A stretch of 38,862 nt of DNA, taken from positions 1-38,862 of the forward strand of contig JAJHQJ010000010.1 in the NCBI GenBank assembly GCA_020833415.1, read 5' to 3'. The stretch is from Desulfurococcaceae archaeon. Its GTDB lineage: Archaea; Thermoproteota; Thermoprotei_A; Sulfolobales; NBVN01. The notes under the pieces are model-generated. The model did no database searches. It had not been told where the DNA came from and saw only the letters and a program-made list of their open reading frames with translations. Positions 30,659-38,586 of this stretch are shown here, one piece after another. A program made the position numbers and the translations under genes. The stretch's first letter is position 1. Every line of letters begins with the position of its first letter.

Positions 30659-31606
30659 ATGGGTAGGGTTGAGAGCCTAGTTAAGAGGGTTGTCGGGGTC
30701 TGCAGCGAGTTTCTATTCGAGCGCGAGGAGCACGTGAAGGTGCTTACCCTAGCAACGGTTGTCGGGGGTCACGTACTCGTTGAGGGGGTCCCCGGGGTTG
30801 CTAAGACTCTTACAGCTAAGGCCGTGGCTAGGGCTATGGACCTGAGGTTCAGCAGGATCCAGATGACCCCGGACCTACTACCGGCCGATATAGTCGGTAG
30901 TAGGGTGTACGACCAGAAGCTCGGGGACTTTAGGGTAGTCCTAGGCCCTATACACGCTAACCTAGTCCTCGTAGATGAGATCAACAGGGCCTCCCCCAGG
31001 ACCCAGTCGGCCCTGCTCGAGGCTATGCAGGAGAGGCAGGTAACTATAGAGGGCGAGGTCTTCAAGCTGCCGGAGCCCTTCGTAGTCGTAGCTACGATGA
31101 ACCCGGTGGAGGTTGAGGGGGTCTTCCCACTCCCGGAGGCTCAGCTGGATAGGTTCATGGTTAAGCTCCCCATGGGAGGGCTGAGTAGGGAGGGTATGAG
31201 GAGGTTCCTCAAAGTCGACCCGAGGTTTATTGAGGAGAGGTTCGAGAGCCTCAAGCCCGTAGTACAGCGTGGTGAGCTACTGGAGGCTAGGGAGGAGCTC
31301 GGTAGGGTCTGGGTGGATGACTCCATAATAGACTACATCATAAGGCTTACCGAGGCCTTCAACAGCCACAGAGCTGTGAGGCTGGGTCTATCACCTAGGG
31401 GTGCTTCGATGCTACTCCTCTTCTCCAAGGCCCTGGCCCTAGCTGAGGGTAGGGACTACGTCATCCCGGACGACGTTAAGCTGGCCTCCCTATACGTAGT
31501 ACCCCACCGTATAGTACTCAAGCCGGAGTTCCTAGCCGAGGGGCTGTACAGGAGGGAGACAGTGGTTAGGGAGGTACTCGAGAGGGTTGAGGTACCACGG
31601 CCCTAG
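30659..31606 (+). CDS. MoxR-family AAA+ ATPase
   Basis: The 315-residue chaperone-like ATPase has the family form of Walker A, GVPGVAKTLTA (about residue 41), LVDEINRASPRTQSALLEAMQE as Walker B plus sensor region, VVATMNPVEVEGVFPLPEAQLDRF with sensor 1 and the arginine finger, and SPRGASMLLLFSKALA with sensor 2. MoxR proteins act with the DUF58 protein encoded just downstream. The length is normal for the family. It leads a plus-strand unit with DUF58. Confidence 0.93.
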   Translation: MGRVESLVKRVVGVCSEFLFEREEHVKVLTLATVVGGHVLVEGVPGVAKTLTAKAVARAMDLRFSRIQMTPDLLPADIVGSRVYDQKLGDFRVVLGPIHANLVLVDEINRASPRTQSALLEAMQERQVTIEGEVFKLPEPFVVVATMNPVEVEGVFPLPEAQLDRFMVKLPMGGLSREGMRRFLKVDPRFIEERFESLKPVVQRGELLEAREELGRVWVDDSIIDYIIRLTEAFNSHRAVRLGLSPRGASMLLLFSKALALAEGRDYVIPDDVKLASLYVVPHRIVLKPEFLAEGLYRRETVVREVLERVEVPRP

Positions 31607-31636
31607 GGTATACCAGGGCTGTAGCTAGGGTCGTAG

Positions 31637-32895
31637 GTGGGTGGGTCTGGCTAGCTACGGTAGCTACACTAGTACTAGCAGCTACCCTAGCCCTGACCGA
31701 GCTACCTGAGGCTAGGTACGCCCTAGCCGCCCTCCTACCCTACACCTCCCTAGCGCTAGCCCTGCAGAGGTCCGTTGGGAGGGTCTACGTACTCTACGAG
31801 GTTAGCGGAGGTGAGGTAGTTACCGTAGAGGGTGAGGCGGTCGAGCTATCCCTGAGGCTAAGCTCCTGGCTCCTAGCGTTGTCCAGGGTTAGCTCACTAT
31901 CTATCCACGGAGACTGCGGGCTCAGGGTCTCATCGTTTAGGGTACGGCGGGAGGGGCTATCGGCTATAGCTGTAGACGCCCTCCTCGAGGCCTTAGCGGG
32001 TACCCACGTAGTTAGGGGGGTTACCGTAGAGCTCAGGCTACTCCCAGCACCTTTCGCAGCCTCCGTAACCGTCCCGGTGGCTACTACGGTTAGGGTGGTC
32101 CCCAGGGTCGGTAGTAGGGTAGCTGTAGCTAGGGGTGGGGCACCGTACGATATAGGGTTGAGGAGTATTGGGAGGCCGGGTACCGGTACGACGTTCTACG
32201 GTACCCGCGAGTACAGACCTGGTGATGAGCTTAGGTACGTCGACTGGAAGGCCTCCTCAAGACTCGGTAGGCTGGTGGTGAAGCTCTTCGAGCGCGAGGT
32301 CTTCAGGTGCGTAGCCCTAGTGGTAGCCCTAAACTACGGGTTCTTCCGCGGTGCTAGGCCCCCGCTCCCGAGGCTATTCGAGGGGGTCCTAGACCTAGCC
32401 GCTGAGCTGCTTAGGTACGGTGCTGAGGTCCTGGTGGCGGTGGTCTACCCGGGTAGGGTAGCTGGGCTAACGTACGTAAAGCTCCGGAGGGCTGAGGACC
32501 TGGCTAACCTCGCCGAGGCCCTCTCAATGGTTGAGTGGCCGCCCGAGGTATCTGGGGAGAGCCTAGCCTACAGGACAGCCCTGTGGCTATCCCTTAAGCT
32601 AGCTACGGAGCTACTCCCCGGTAGGTGTACGGTTGCCTACGTAGGTGAGCCGGAGTCCGACGTGGACCTGGTGGCCAGCCGCCTAGTGGCGAACTCCCTG
32701 AGGAACCTAGGCTACAGACCCGTCTTCGCCCTAACCTCGGCTGAGGTAGTTAAGCTCCTCTACGGTGAGGCTGGGGAGGGGGACCTGGTAGCACTAGCTA
32801 GGAGGTTCTCCAGGGTCTACAGGGAGGTGGAGGACCTCGAGATCTTCACGGTAGTTGAGGACGTAGGTAGGCTAGCTAGGTACCTGAACTTATAA
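31637..32895 (+). CDS. DUF58 protein of the MoxR set; canonical start missing in frame
   Basis: The first usable start in frame is TTG 31879 (338 residues), which would cut off the membrane anchor. From 31591 to 31879 the frame is open and reads VWLATVATLVLAATLALTEL and YALAALLPYTSLALAL, the two N-terminal helices of DUF58 proteins, but has no ATG, GTG or TTG. GTG 31637 would supply a start if one G were added in the run near 31643-31645, giving about 419 residues. The core has FYGTREYRPGDELRYVDWKA and RLVVKLFEREV, the DUF58 signature. A von Willebrand-like domain follows (about the last 170 residues). DUF58 proteins are partners of MoxR, probably its client-side adaptor. Confidence 0.75.
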
Positions 32896-32946
32896 GCTTG
32901 AGGCCGTGGTGAACTCGGTGGTGGGGGTTCCGGGACTACGTAGTGT

Positions 32947-32968
32947 TAGGGGTCTGTGCAGACCCCTA
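32947..32968 (+). terminator. Strong hairpin at the DUF58-TauE junction
   Basis: TAGGGGTCT and AGACCCCTA pair perfectly (9 bp) around the loop GTGC. The hairpin covers GTG 32956, one of two possible starts of the next gene. It may end DUF58 transcripts, or hide that GTG so that GTG 32983 is used. No long T run follows, so a role in translation is as likely as termination. Confidence 0.4.
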
Positions 32969-32982
32969 CTAACTGCGGGGTG

Positions 32983-33741
32983 GTGACCGTGGAGCTAGCT
33001 GTCCTAGCCCCCTTAGTAGGTCTGGTAGCTGGGTTTCTGGGGGCTATGTTCGGCCTCGGCGGTGGCTTCCTAATGGTCCCCCTACTCACCATGGCCGGTA
33101 CCGACATGAGGGTAGCCATAGGTACATCCTCAGCAGCGATCCTCTTTAACGCCGTATCGGCTGTAGTAGCCTACTCTAGGTACAGGTACGTAGTCTACAG
33201 GGCAGGCCTCATAATATCGGTGGTATCCGTAGCTACAGCCTACCTAGGTGCTAGGCTTACACGTATCGTAGATGTACGGGTACTTAAGGTACTCTTCGGT
33301 ATAGTCCTAATCTACGTTGCGGTTAGGGTAGCCCTGGCTAGGGGGGGCGGTGATAGGGGTGTGGAGAACTACAGACTCGCGTGGACCCCTGGGACCTACC
33401 TCGCCGTCGCCTCCGGTGGGCTGCTAGCAGGGCTCGTCGCAGGTCTACTGGGTGTTGGGGGTGGTGTCGTTAACGTACCCCTACTCACCTTCCTCGGGGT
33501 ACCCATGCACAACGCTGTAGCTACCTCGACACTAGCTATAGCGGTTACCTCCACGTCATCAGCCGTAACCCACTACACCATAGGTAACGTAGACCTCCAG
33601 CTACTTGCCCTACTAGCCCCGACCCTGGTGGTGGGTGCTCAGCTCGGTGCAGCTACAGCTAAGAGACTCAGATCGCTTACCCTGAGGAGGGGCTTCGCGG
33701 CTCTCCTGGTGTTCATAGCTCTTAGAACTATGCTTAGCTAG
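32983..33741 (+). CDS. TauE/SafE-family sulfite/sulfonate exporter
   Basis: The membrane protein has about eight helices and two internal repeats. Each carries the motif GLGGGFLMVPLLT (first repeat) or GVGGGVVNVPLLTFLGVP (second repeat), the signature of TauE/SafE (DUF81) transporters that move sulfite, sulfoacetate or related anions. GTG 32983 is chosen since it gives MTVELAVLAPLVG, with GCGGGG upstream; GTG 32956 is in frame and adds nine residues but lies within a hairpin. The product from 32983 is 252 residues, normal for the family. Substrate unknown. Confidence 0.8.
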   Translation: MTVELAVLAPLVGLVAGFLGAMFGLGGGFLMVPLLTMAGTDMRVAIGTSSAAILFNAVSAVVAYSRYRYVVYRAGLIISVVSVATAYLGARLTRIVDVRVLKVLFGIVLIYVAVRVALARGGGDRGVENYRLAWTPGTYLAVASGGLLAGLVAGLLGVGGGVVNVPLLTFLGVPMHNAVATSTLAIAVTSTSSAVTHYTIGNVDLQLLALLAPTLVVGAQLGAATAKRLRSLTLRRGFAALLVFIALRTMLS

Positions 33742-33785
33742 TTGGGCCTTAAATACCCCCACGTAAGACTCCCGCGGGTCGGGGT

Positions 33786-35084
33786 TTGGAAGCTATCATA
33801 CTGGCCGCGGGCTTTGGTAGGGGTCTGGAACCCGTAACCCACACAAGGCCTAAGCCCCTCCTACCACTCCCCGGTAGGACCCTACTGGAGTACCACCTAG
33901 ATAACCTTAGGGTGGTTAGGGGTCTCTCCAGGGTTGTGGTCGTAGCGAACTACCTAATCGATAGGGTTAGGGAGCTGGTTAGGAGGGTTGGGGGTAGGTA
34001 CCCCTTCGACCTAGTCGTCGTCGACCAGGGTAGGCCTCTGGGTACTGCCCACGCCCTACTTAAGGGCCTCGAGGCCTCCTCCGGCGGTCCCCTACTGGTA
34101 CTCTACGTAGACTCAGCCTACTCCACCGAGGACCTAGCTAGGCTTGCTGAGTCTCCCAGTAGGTTCGTAGTTGCGGCATACCGGGTGGAGGACCCGCGGG
34201 ACTACGGCGTCCTGGTGGTAGGCCCCGATAACACCCTGAGGGACCTCGTTGAGAAGCCTGCCTCACCCCCCTCAAACCTAGTTAACGCGGGTATCTACGT
34301 CCTGGACCACTCCATAGCTAGGTACCTGGAGAGGGTGGAGCTTAGCCCTAGGGGTGAGTACGAGCTTACCGACGCCCTGAGGGCCGCGGCCTCGGGTGGT
34401 ACACCCGTTTACGTCTACGAGCTTAGCTACTGGCGCGACCTCGGTAGGGTCTGGAGGTACCTGGAGTTCTGCCAGGAGTTACTCAGGGCTGAGGTTAGGG
34501 GGGCTACCGTCCTGGGTAGGGTTGAGCCGGGGGTTAGCATTAGGGGGCCTATCTACGTAGGTGAGGGTGCTGAGGTCCTCTCCGGGACATACATAGCCGG
34601 CCCGGTCTACATAGGTAGGAACGCTGTTGTAGGTCCTAACGCCTACCTAAGACCGGGTACCGTACTACTAGATGGGGTTAGGATCGGCTTCTCGGTTGAG
34701 GTTAAGGAGAGCGTTGTGATGGAGGGGGCTGCGGCGGCCCACCTAGCGTACATAGGGGACTCGGTAGTCTGCGAGTACGCTAACCTAGGTGCTGGGACAG
34801 TACTAGCTAACCTGAGGCTAGACGGTAGGGAGGTTAGGGTGGGTGTTAAGGGGGTTAGGGTACCCACCGGTAGGAGGAAGCTCGGGGGCTTTATAGGAGG
34901 TTACGCTAGGCTCGGTGTAAATGTCTCGGTAAACCCGGGGGTTAAGGTGGGGGCCTACTCCAGGGTCTTCCCAGGAGTGTCGGTTTACGAGGACGTACCG
35001 CCCTGCACCACCCTACTCCCAGACGGCTCCACGAAGCCTATCCCGAGGGAGGAGTGTGGGGTCGACCTAGGGGTCTGGGGCTAG
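33786..35084 (+). CDS. Sugar-1-phosphate nucleotidylyltransferase with left-handed beta-helix (GlmU/ST0452-like)
   Basis: The 432-residue enzyme joins a sugar 1-phosphate to a nucleoside triphosphate. The N-terminal Rossmann domain has LAAGFGRGLEPVTHTRPKPLL (residues about 6-26), the nucleotide signature, LGTAHALLKG, YVDSAYS and EKPASPPSNLVNAGIYVL. The C-terminal domain (about 245-400) is made of hexapeptide-like turns (IRGPIYVGEGAEV, YIGRNAVVGPNAYL), a left-handed beta-helix. In Sulfolobus ST0452 this domain adds acetyltransferase activity, so the gene may serve UDP-GlcNAc synthesis for glycoproteins such as archaellin. The exact substrate is not shown. The start TTG 33786 gives MEAIILAAG. 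Confidence 0.85.
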   Translation: MEAIILAAGFGRGLEPVTHTRPKPLLPLPGRTLLEYHLDNLRVVRGLSRVVVVANYLIDRVRELVRRVGGRYPFDLVVVDQGRPLGTAHALLKGLEASSGGPLLVLYVDSAYSTEDLARLAESPSRFVVAAYRVEDPRDYGVLVVGPDNTLRDLVEKPASPPSNLVNAGIYVLDHSIARYLERVELSPRGEYELTDALRAAASGGTPVYVYELSYWRDLGRVWRYLEFCQELLRAEVRGATVLGRVEPGVSIRGPIYVGEGAEVLSGTYIAGPVYIGRNAVVGPNAYLRPGTVLLDGVRIGFSVEVKESVVMEGAAAAHLAYIGDSVVCEYANLGAGTVLANLRLDGREVRVGVKGVRVPTGRRKLGGFIGGYARLGVNVSVNPGVKVGAYSRVFPGVSVYEDVPPCTTLLPDGSTKPIPREECGVDLGVWG

Positions 35085-35093
35085 GCCCGGTAG

Positions 35094-35507
35094 CTACTCA
35101 CCTATGAAGAGCGCTGCGAGTAGTGCTGACACCGTTAGTAGTGCCGCGATACTCATTACCAGGCTCGTGATGAACGTGATGAGGAACACTCCGGACCTCA
35201 CCATCATAGCTAGGTACTCCACAGCCGTGTAGTGCCCTAGAGTCTCCCACTGGAGGCCTACGGCGAGGTAGTATACCGTGGTGTACGCAGCTGAGCCTAC
35301 GACTGAGGCTAGGGAGCCTAGGGTAGCTAGATCTACGAAGCCCCCGCCTAGCTTAACCACCATGTAGGTTAGTAGGAGCCCTGTTAGGGCCCCCGCGTAG
35401 GCGGGTGCGTAGACCCTCTCCTCGATTACGTGGCTTATCAGTATGGTTGCTAGGGCTAGGACCGTGGAGCAGGTGGCTAGTACCACCGCTCTATCCCTTA
35501 ACCGCAC
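35094..35507 (-). CDS. Membrane protein of unknown function
   Basis: The 137-residue protein has about four membrane helices (about 9-27, 34-52, 60-83 and 110-135). It starts at GTG 35507 with basic residues (RLRDR) and overlaps the end of the upstream gene by 17 nt, so the two form an operon. No charge pattern or motif suggests transport. The gene is convergent with the nucleotidyltransferase gene, 9 bp away. Confidence 0.6.
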   Translation of the reverse strand: MRLRDRAVVLATCSTVLALATILISHVIEERVYAPAYAGALTGLLLTYMVVKLGGGFVDLATLGSLASVVGSAAYTTVYYLAVGLQWETLGHYTAVEYLAMMVRSGVFLITFITSLVMSIAALLTVSALLAALFIGE

Positions 35508-35760
35508 GGGCCCTCACCCTGTGTTTGTACAGGTAGGTTACGACCATGTAGAGTACGAGACTGTACATAGCTGTGAAGACCAGTATCTGGAGGAATATCC
35601 TCAGTAGGGGGTCTATATCTAGACTAGCTATGAGCCAGTATATGGGGAAGGCTAGGTAGGCTAGGAGTAGCCCGATTACGAGGGGTCTGAGTACCTCATA
35701 TAGGTAGGCTACCACTAGGGCTGCAGCTACTATAGCTACTAGTACTATGATGTCCTGCAC
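35491..35760 (-). CDS. Small membrane protein of unknown function
   Basis: The 89-residue protein has three hydrophobic stretches (about 4-22, 27-46 and 54-78), followed by a basic tail (YKHRVRARAVKG). It is co-translated with the next gene downstream. The start is GTG or TTG at 35760. Nothing recognisable beyond the membrane layout. Confidence 0.55.
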   Translation of the reverse strand: MQDIIVLVAIVAAALVVAYLYEVLRPLVIGLLLAYLAFPIYWLIASLDIDPLLRIFLQILVFTAMYSLVLYMVVTYLYKHRVRARAVKG

Positions 35761-35821
35761 TAAGCTACACCCGAGGGGTTAGCTGAGGTGTGGTTTAGGG
35801 GTAGGTATTGAAAAGACGTCC

Positions 35822-37468
35822 TCACCTTCTAAGCCTCGGGTTAACTATCTCGTCCAGAGCCATACCGAACAGTATGAAGCCCGCTGCTAGCATTATGAGA
35901 CCGGCTATCGGCGGTATTATCCACCACCAGGCGTTCATGATGAACGCGCCCTGGTAGAACATCTCGTTTATCATCCTACCCCAGGTAGGGGCCTCGGGGT
36001 CTCCGAAGCCTAGTAGCTGTATACCTGCCTCTAGGAACACCATACCCGGTACCGTCATGACGATCCTGTAGACTAGGTAGGGTACTAGCTGCGGGGCTAT
36101 GTGCTTCATCATTATCCTCCACTCACTAGCTCCTAGGGCCTTAGCTGCCTCTACGTAGAGGCTGGACCTTAACGTTATGGTCCACTGCCTTATTATCCTA
36201 GCACCCCCCTGCCACGAGAGGGCTATTATTACCGCGTAGATATTGAAGAGGGTCCTACCGAAGACCAGTCCTACAACCATCACCAAGGGTATTAGTGGTA
36301 TGAAGTACATTACGTCGGTTAGGAACGTTAGGGCCATGTCGGTAGTACTACCTGCTCTGTAGCCAGCTGCTAGCCCTACTATTAGGGCCACTAGGGTTGT
36401 TACAGCAGCTACACCCAGTCCTAGAGCTATAGCTGTCCTAGCTCCGTAGAGCCACTGAGTCCACACGCAGTTACCGTAGGCGGTAGTCCCGAGGATCCCG
36501 AAGGCGTCGCCCTTTATGAATACCCTAACCGGTGCGTAGCTAACTACTAGGGAACCGTCCCTACAGTTCATCATGAAGTCCGCCGGGTTGCAGTAGTAGG
36601 TTATGTTAACGGCTATGTACAGCCTCGTACCCCTCTCCAGCAGTAGCTCTCTAGCAGCGTTCACCTTCCCGAACTCCTCGGCTACCCTGTTCCTAGTCTC
36701 CGGATCCCTTATGCTACGTATGTAGGGTTGCTGGAAGTTCCTCATGGAGTTCGGTAGTACCGCGGGTGCCGATACCTGTATAGCTCCCCTGTAGTAGTCG
36801 AACACCCACCCGACCCTTGTCGTAACTATGTCGTAGAGGGAGTAGAACCCCCTAGGTACCTCGTACTTTAGCACACTCCCGTTGGGACCTGGGACCTCTA
36901 GGACGAGCTTCTCACCCCTCTCCACCAGGTCCTTGTTGATCATTAGGGTATCTACGTTGTACCAGGCCTGCCCCCTACCCTCGAGGTAGCTCGTGTTAAA
37001 CGCTATCCTGACGTCCAGGGACCTGGCCGGTCTATACGGGTACTCTACCATCTCATCACTTACCACCAGTACGCTCGCCGTACCCGTACCGGTAATTACC
37101 ACCCGGAACCCTCCCTCAGGTAGTGGTTGGAGGTCTACCTTCACATCCCCCGAGACCCTACGATCCTGTACCCTAAAGCTGGTCAGGGTCTTGATCACGT
37201 TCCTCGCTACGTCTGGTGGCGCCGCCCAGTCCGGCGTGGCGAAGTCCCCGGCGACTACATCCCTCATCCTAGGGCTGTAGGGTGTTAGAACCGGTGCTAG
37301 ACCCCCCAGTACTGCCAGTAGTATTATGAGGGATATACCTACTACCGCCGTCCTCTTCCTAAACACTAGCTTCAGGGTCTCGCTGAGTGTCAGGAGCCTC
37401 GGTGTTAGGCGCGTCCTAGCTCTAGCGGTAGCCTCCCCAGATCTGTTACCCCTGGGTGTGCGGGCCAT
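35822..37468 (-). CDS. dppC: Dipeptide/oligopeptide ABC transporter permease, DppC type, with a large external insertion
   Basis: The 548-residue permease is much longer than usual DppC (about 290-330). An N-terminal helix (about 42-62, AVVGISLIILLAVLGGLAPVL) is followed by an external domain of about 250 residues (about 63-320), rich in beta segments, before the membrane core. The core has TALTFLTDVMYFIPLIPLVMV and the EAA loop EAAKALGASEWRIMMKHIAPQ, where the ATPase docks, and ends in FGMALDEIVNPRLRR. It follows dppB by 2 bp. The insertion may contact the binding protein; its role is not known. Confidence 0.88.
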   Translation of the reverse strand: MARTPRGNRSGEATARARTRLTPRLLTLSETLKLVFRKRTAVVGISLIILLAVLGGLAPVLTPYSPRMRDVVAGDFATPDWAAPPDVARNVIKTLTSFRVQDRRVSGDVKVDLQPLPEGGFRVVITGTGTASVLVVSDEMVEYPYRPARSLDVRIAFNTSYLEGRGQAWYNVDTLMINKDLVERGEKLVLEVPGPNGSVLKYEVPRGFYSLYDIVTTRVGWVFDYYRGAIQVSAPAVLPNSMRNFQQPYIRSIRDPETRNRVAEEFGKVNAARELLLERGTRLYIAVNITYYCNPADFMMNCRDGSLVVSYAPVRVFIKGDAFGILGTTAYGNCVWTQWLYGARTAIALGLGVAAVTTLVALIVGLAAGYRAGSTTDMALTFLTDVMYFIPLIPLVMVVGLVFGRTLFNIYAVIIALSWQGGARIIRQWTITLRSSLYVEAAKALGASEWRIMMKHIAPQLVPYLVYRIVMTVPGMVFLEAGIQLLGFGDPEAPTWGRMINEMFYQGAFIMNAWWWIIPPIAGLIMLAAGFILFGMALDEIVNPRLRR

Positions 37469-37470
37469 GG

Positions 37471-38499
37471 CTAACCACCCGTCCTAACCCTCGGGTCTAT
37501 AGCTACTAGGACCACCTCTGCTATGAATAGGGATACCACGGTGAGTAGGGCTGAGATGGAGAAGAACGCCGACATCACCGGGAAGTCCCAGTTTAGTAGT
37601 GCCTGGTAGCTGAAGTACGCTACACCGGGCCAGTTCGATATTATCTCAAAGATTATCGCACCACCGAAGATCCCGGGTATTGCGTAGGCTAGCGACATTA
37701 CTAGCGGAGGCCTTACGTTCGGTATTACGTGCTTACTCAACGCTACCCTCTCATCCAGCCCCTTGGCTAGTGCTGTCATGTAGTAGTCCTGACCCATCTC
37801 AGATACGACGAGCTGCCTTATGTAGTATACCCAACCACCAGACCATGCGATCAGCGCTGCCAGGAGCATCGGGGACATGTACCAGAGTAGGTACCTAAAC
37901 TGCTCCCAATCCCTAATACCGATCTCCGGGGGTCTGATAGGTAGTGGAAACACGTATGTGTTCCACAGCACCTTAGGTAGGTAGGCTAGTGTGTAGTAGA
38001 CTATTAGGAGTACTAGCCACCCGGGTAGCATGTTGAAAAATATGGCTGTCTGGATTATTGCTGTATCCAGAGACTTACCCCTGTTCTTAGCGGCTATTAT
38101 ACCTAGGTAGAAGCCTATTACGATAGGTACTATCGTAGTGATCGTGTAGAAGGAGAGGGTGTAGGGTAGTCTAACGGCTATCTCATTTATGACCGGCTTC
38201 TGGGTGTATATGGAGATACCGTAGTTGAAGGTAAGTACGTTACCTAGGTAGAGGAGTAGCTGGTCCGGTATTAGGGGTCTCAGCAGGCCGAACCTCTTTA
38301 TAGTCTCATCTATCCACAGACTAAACCTAGGGTCCTCAGCGGTCCTCCTAAGTGCTGCCAGTAGGGGGTCTGCAGCTACGTTACCCCCCGCAGCCACTAC
38401 CGGCAGTACCCTAACTACTATGAAGTACGACATTAGAACCACTAGGTACGTTACCAGTAGTCTAACCCCCGTCTTAGCTATGAACGTGCCAGCACCCAC
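37471..38499 (-). CDS. dppB: Dipeptide/oligopeptide ABC transporter permease, DppB type
   Basis: The 342-residue permease begins with a membrane helix (about 10-30) and has six in total. The EAA loop is DYYMTALAKGLDERVALSKHVIPNVRPP, where the cytoplasmic ATPase docks. NYGISIYTQKPVINEIAVRLPYTL is the segment typical of DppB. GTG 38499 lies about 30 bp after a TATA box (TTTATTAAG on the minus strand). The ATPase genes DppD and DppF are not in the window and should lie elsewhere or further left of dppC in the operon; here the next genes are small membrane proteins. Confidence 0.9.
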   Translation of the reverse strand: MGAGTFIAKTGVRLLVTYLVVLMSYFIVVRVLPVVAAGGNVAADPLLAALRRTAEDPRFSLWIDETIKRFGLLRPLIPDQLLLYLGNVLTFNYGISIYTQKPVINEIAVRLPYTLSFYTITTIVPIVIGFYLGIIAAKNRGKSLDTAIIQTAIFFNMLPGWLVLLIVYYTLAYLPKVLWNTYVFPLPIRPPEIGIRDWEQFRYLLWYMSPMLLAALIAWSGGWVYYIRQLVVSEMGQDYYMTALAKGLDERVALSKHVIPNVRPPLVMSLAYAIPGIFGGAIIFEIISNWPGVAYFSYQALLNWDFPVMSAFFSISALLTVVSLFIAEVVLVAIDPRVRTGG

Positions 38500-38526
38500 A
38501 GGACTGCCCTAAAGGACTGGGTGCTA

Positions 38527-38542
38527 AACTTAATAAATCTTT
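38527..38542 (-). promoter_or_regulatory. TATA box of the dppBC operon
   Basis: The minus strand reads AAGATTTATTAAGTTT. It is centred about 35 bp before GTG 38499, so transcription would start about ten bases before the start codon. dppB and dppC can therefore be transcribed independently of the binding-protein gene. Confidence 0.5.
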
Positions 38543-38586
38543 AGGAAAGGGAACTAAGGAAAATAGGGATTATAGGTTAAAAGGTC
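38543..38586 (-). terminator. T-rich terminator after the binding-protein gene
   Basis: Following the stop on the minus strand come CCTTTTAACC, CCTATTTTCC and CCCTTTCC. Such T-rich tracts are typical archaeal intrinsic terminators. It separates the binding-protein transcript from the dppB promoter. Confidence 0.4.

Noticed and set aside
31601-31640. Programmed frameshift fusing MoxR to DUF58
   Set aside because: The frames overlap only at the MoxR stop and no convincing slippery heptamer or downstream stem is seen; a missing base in the DUF58 start is simpler.
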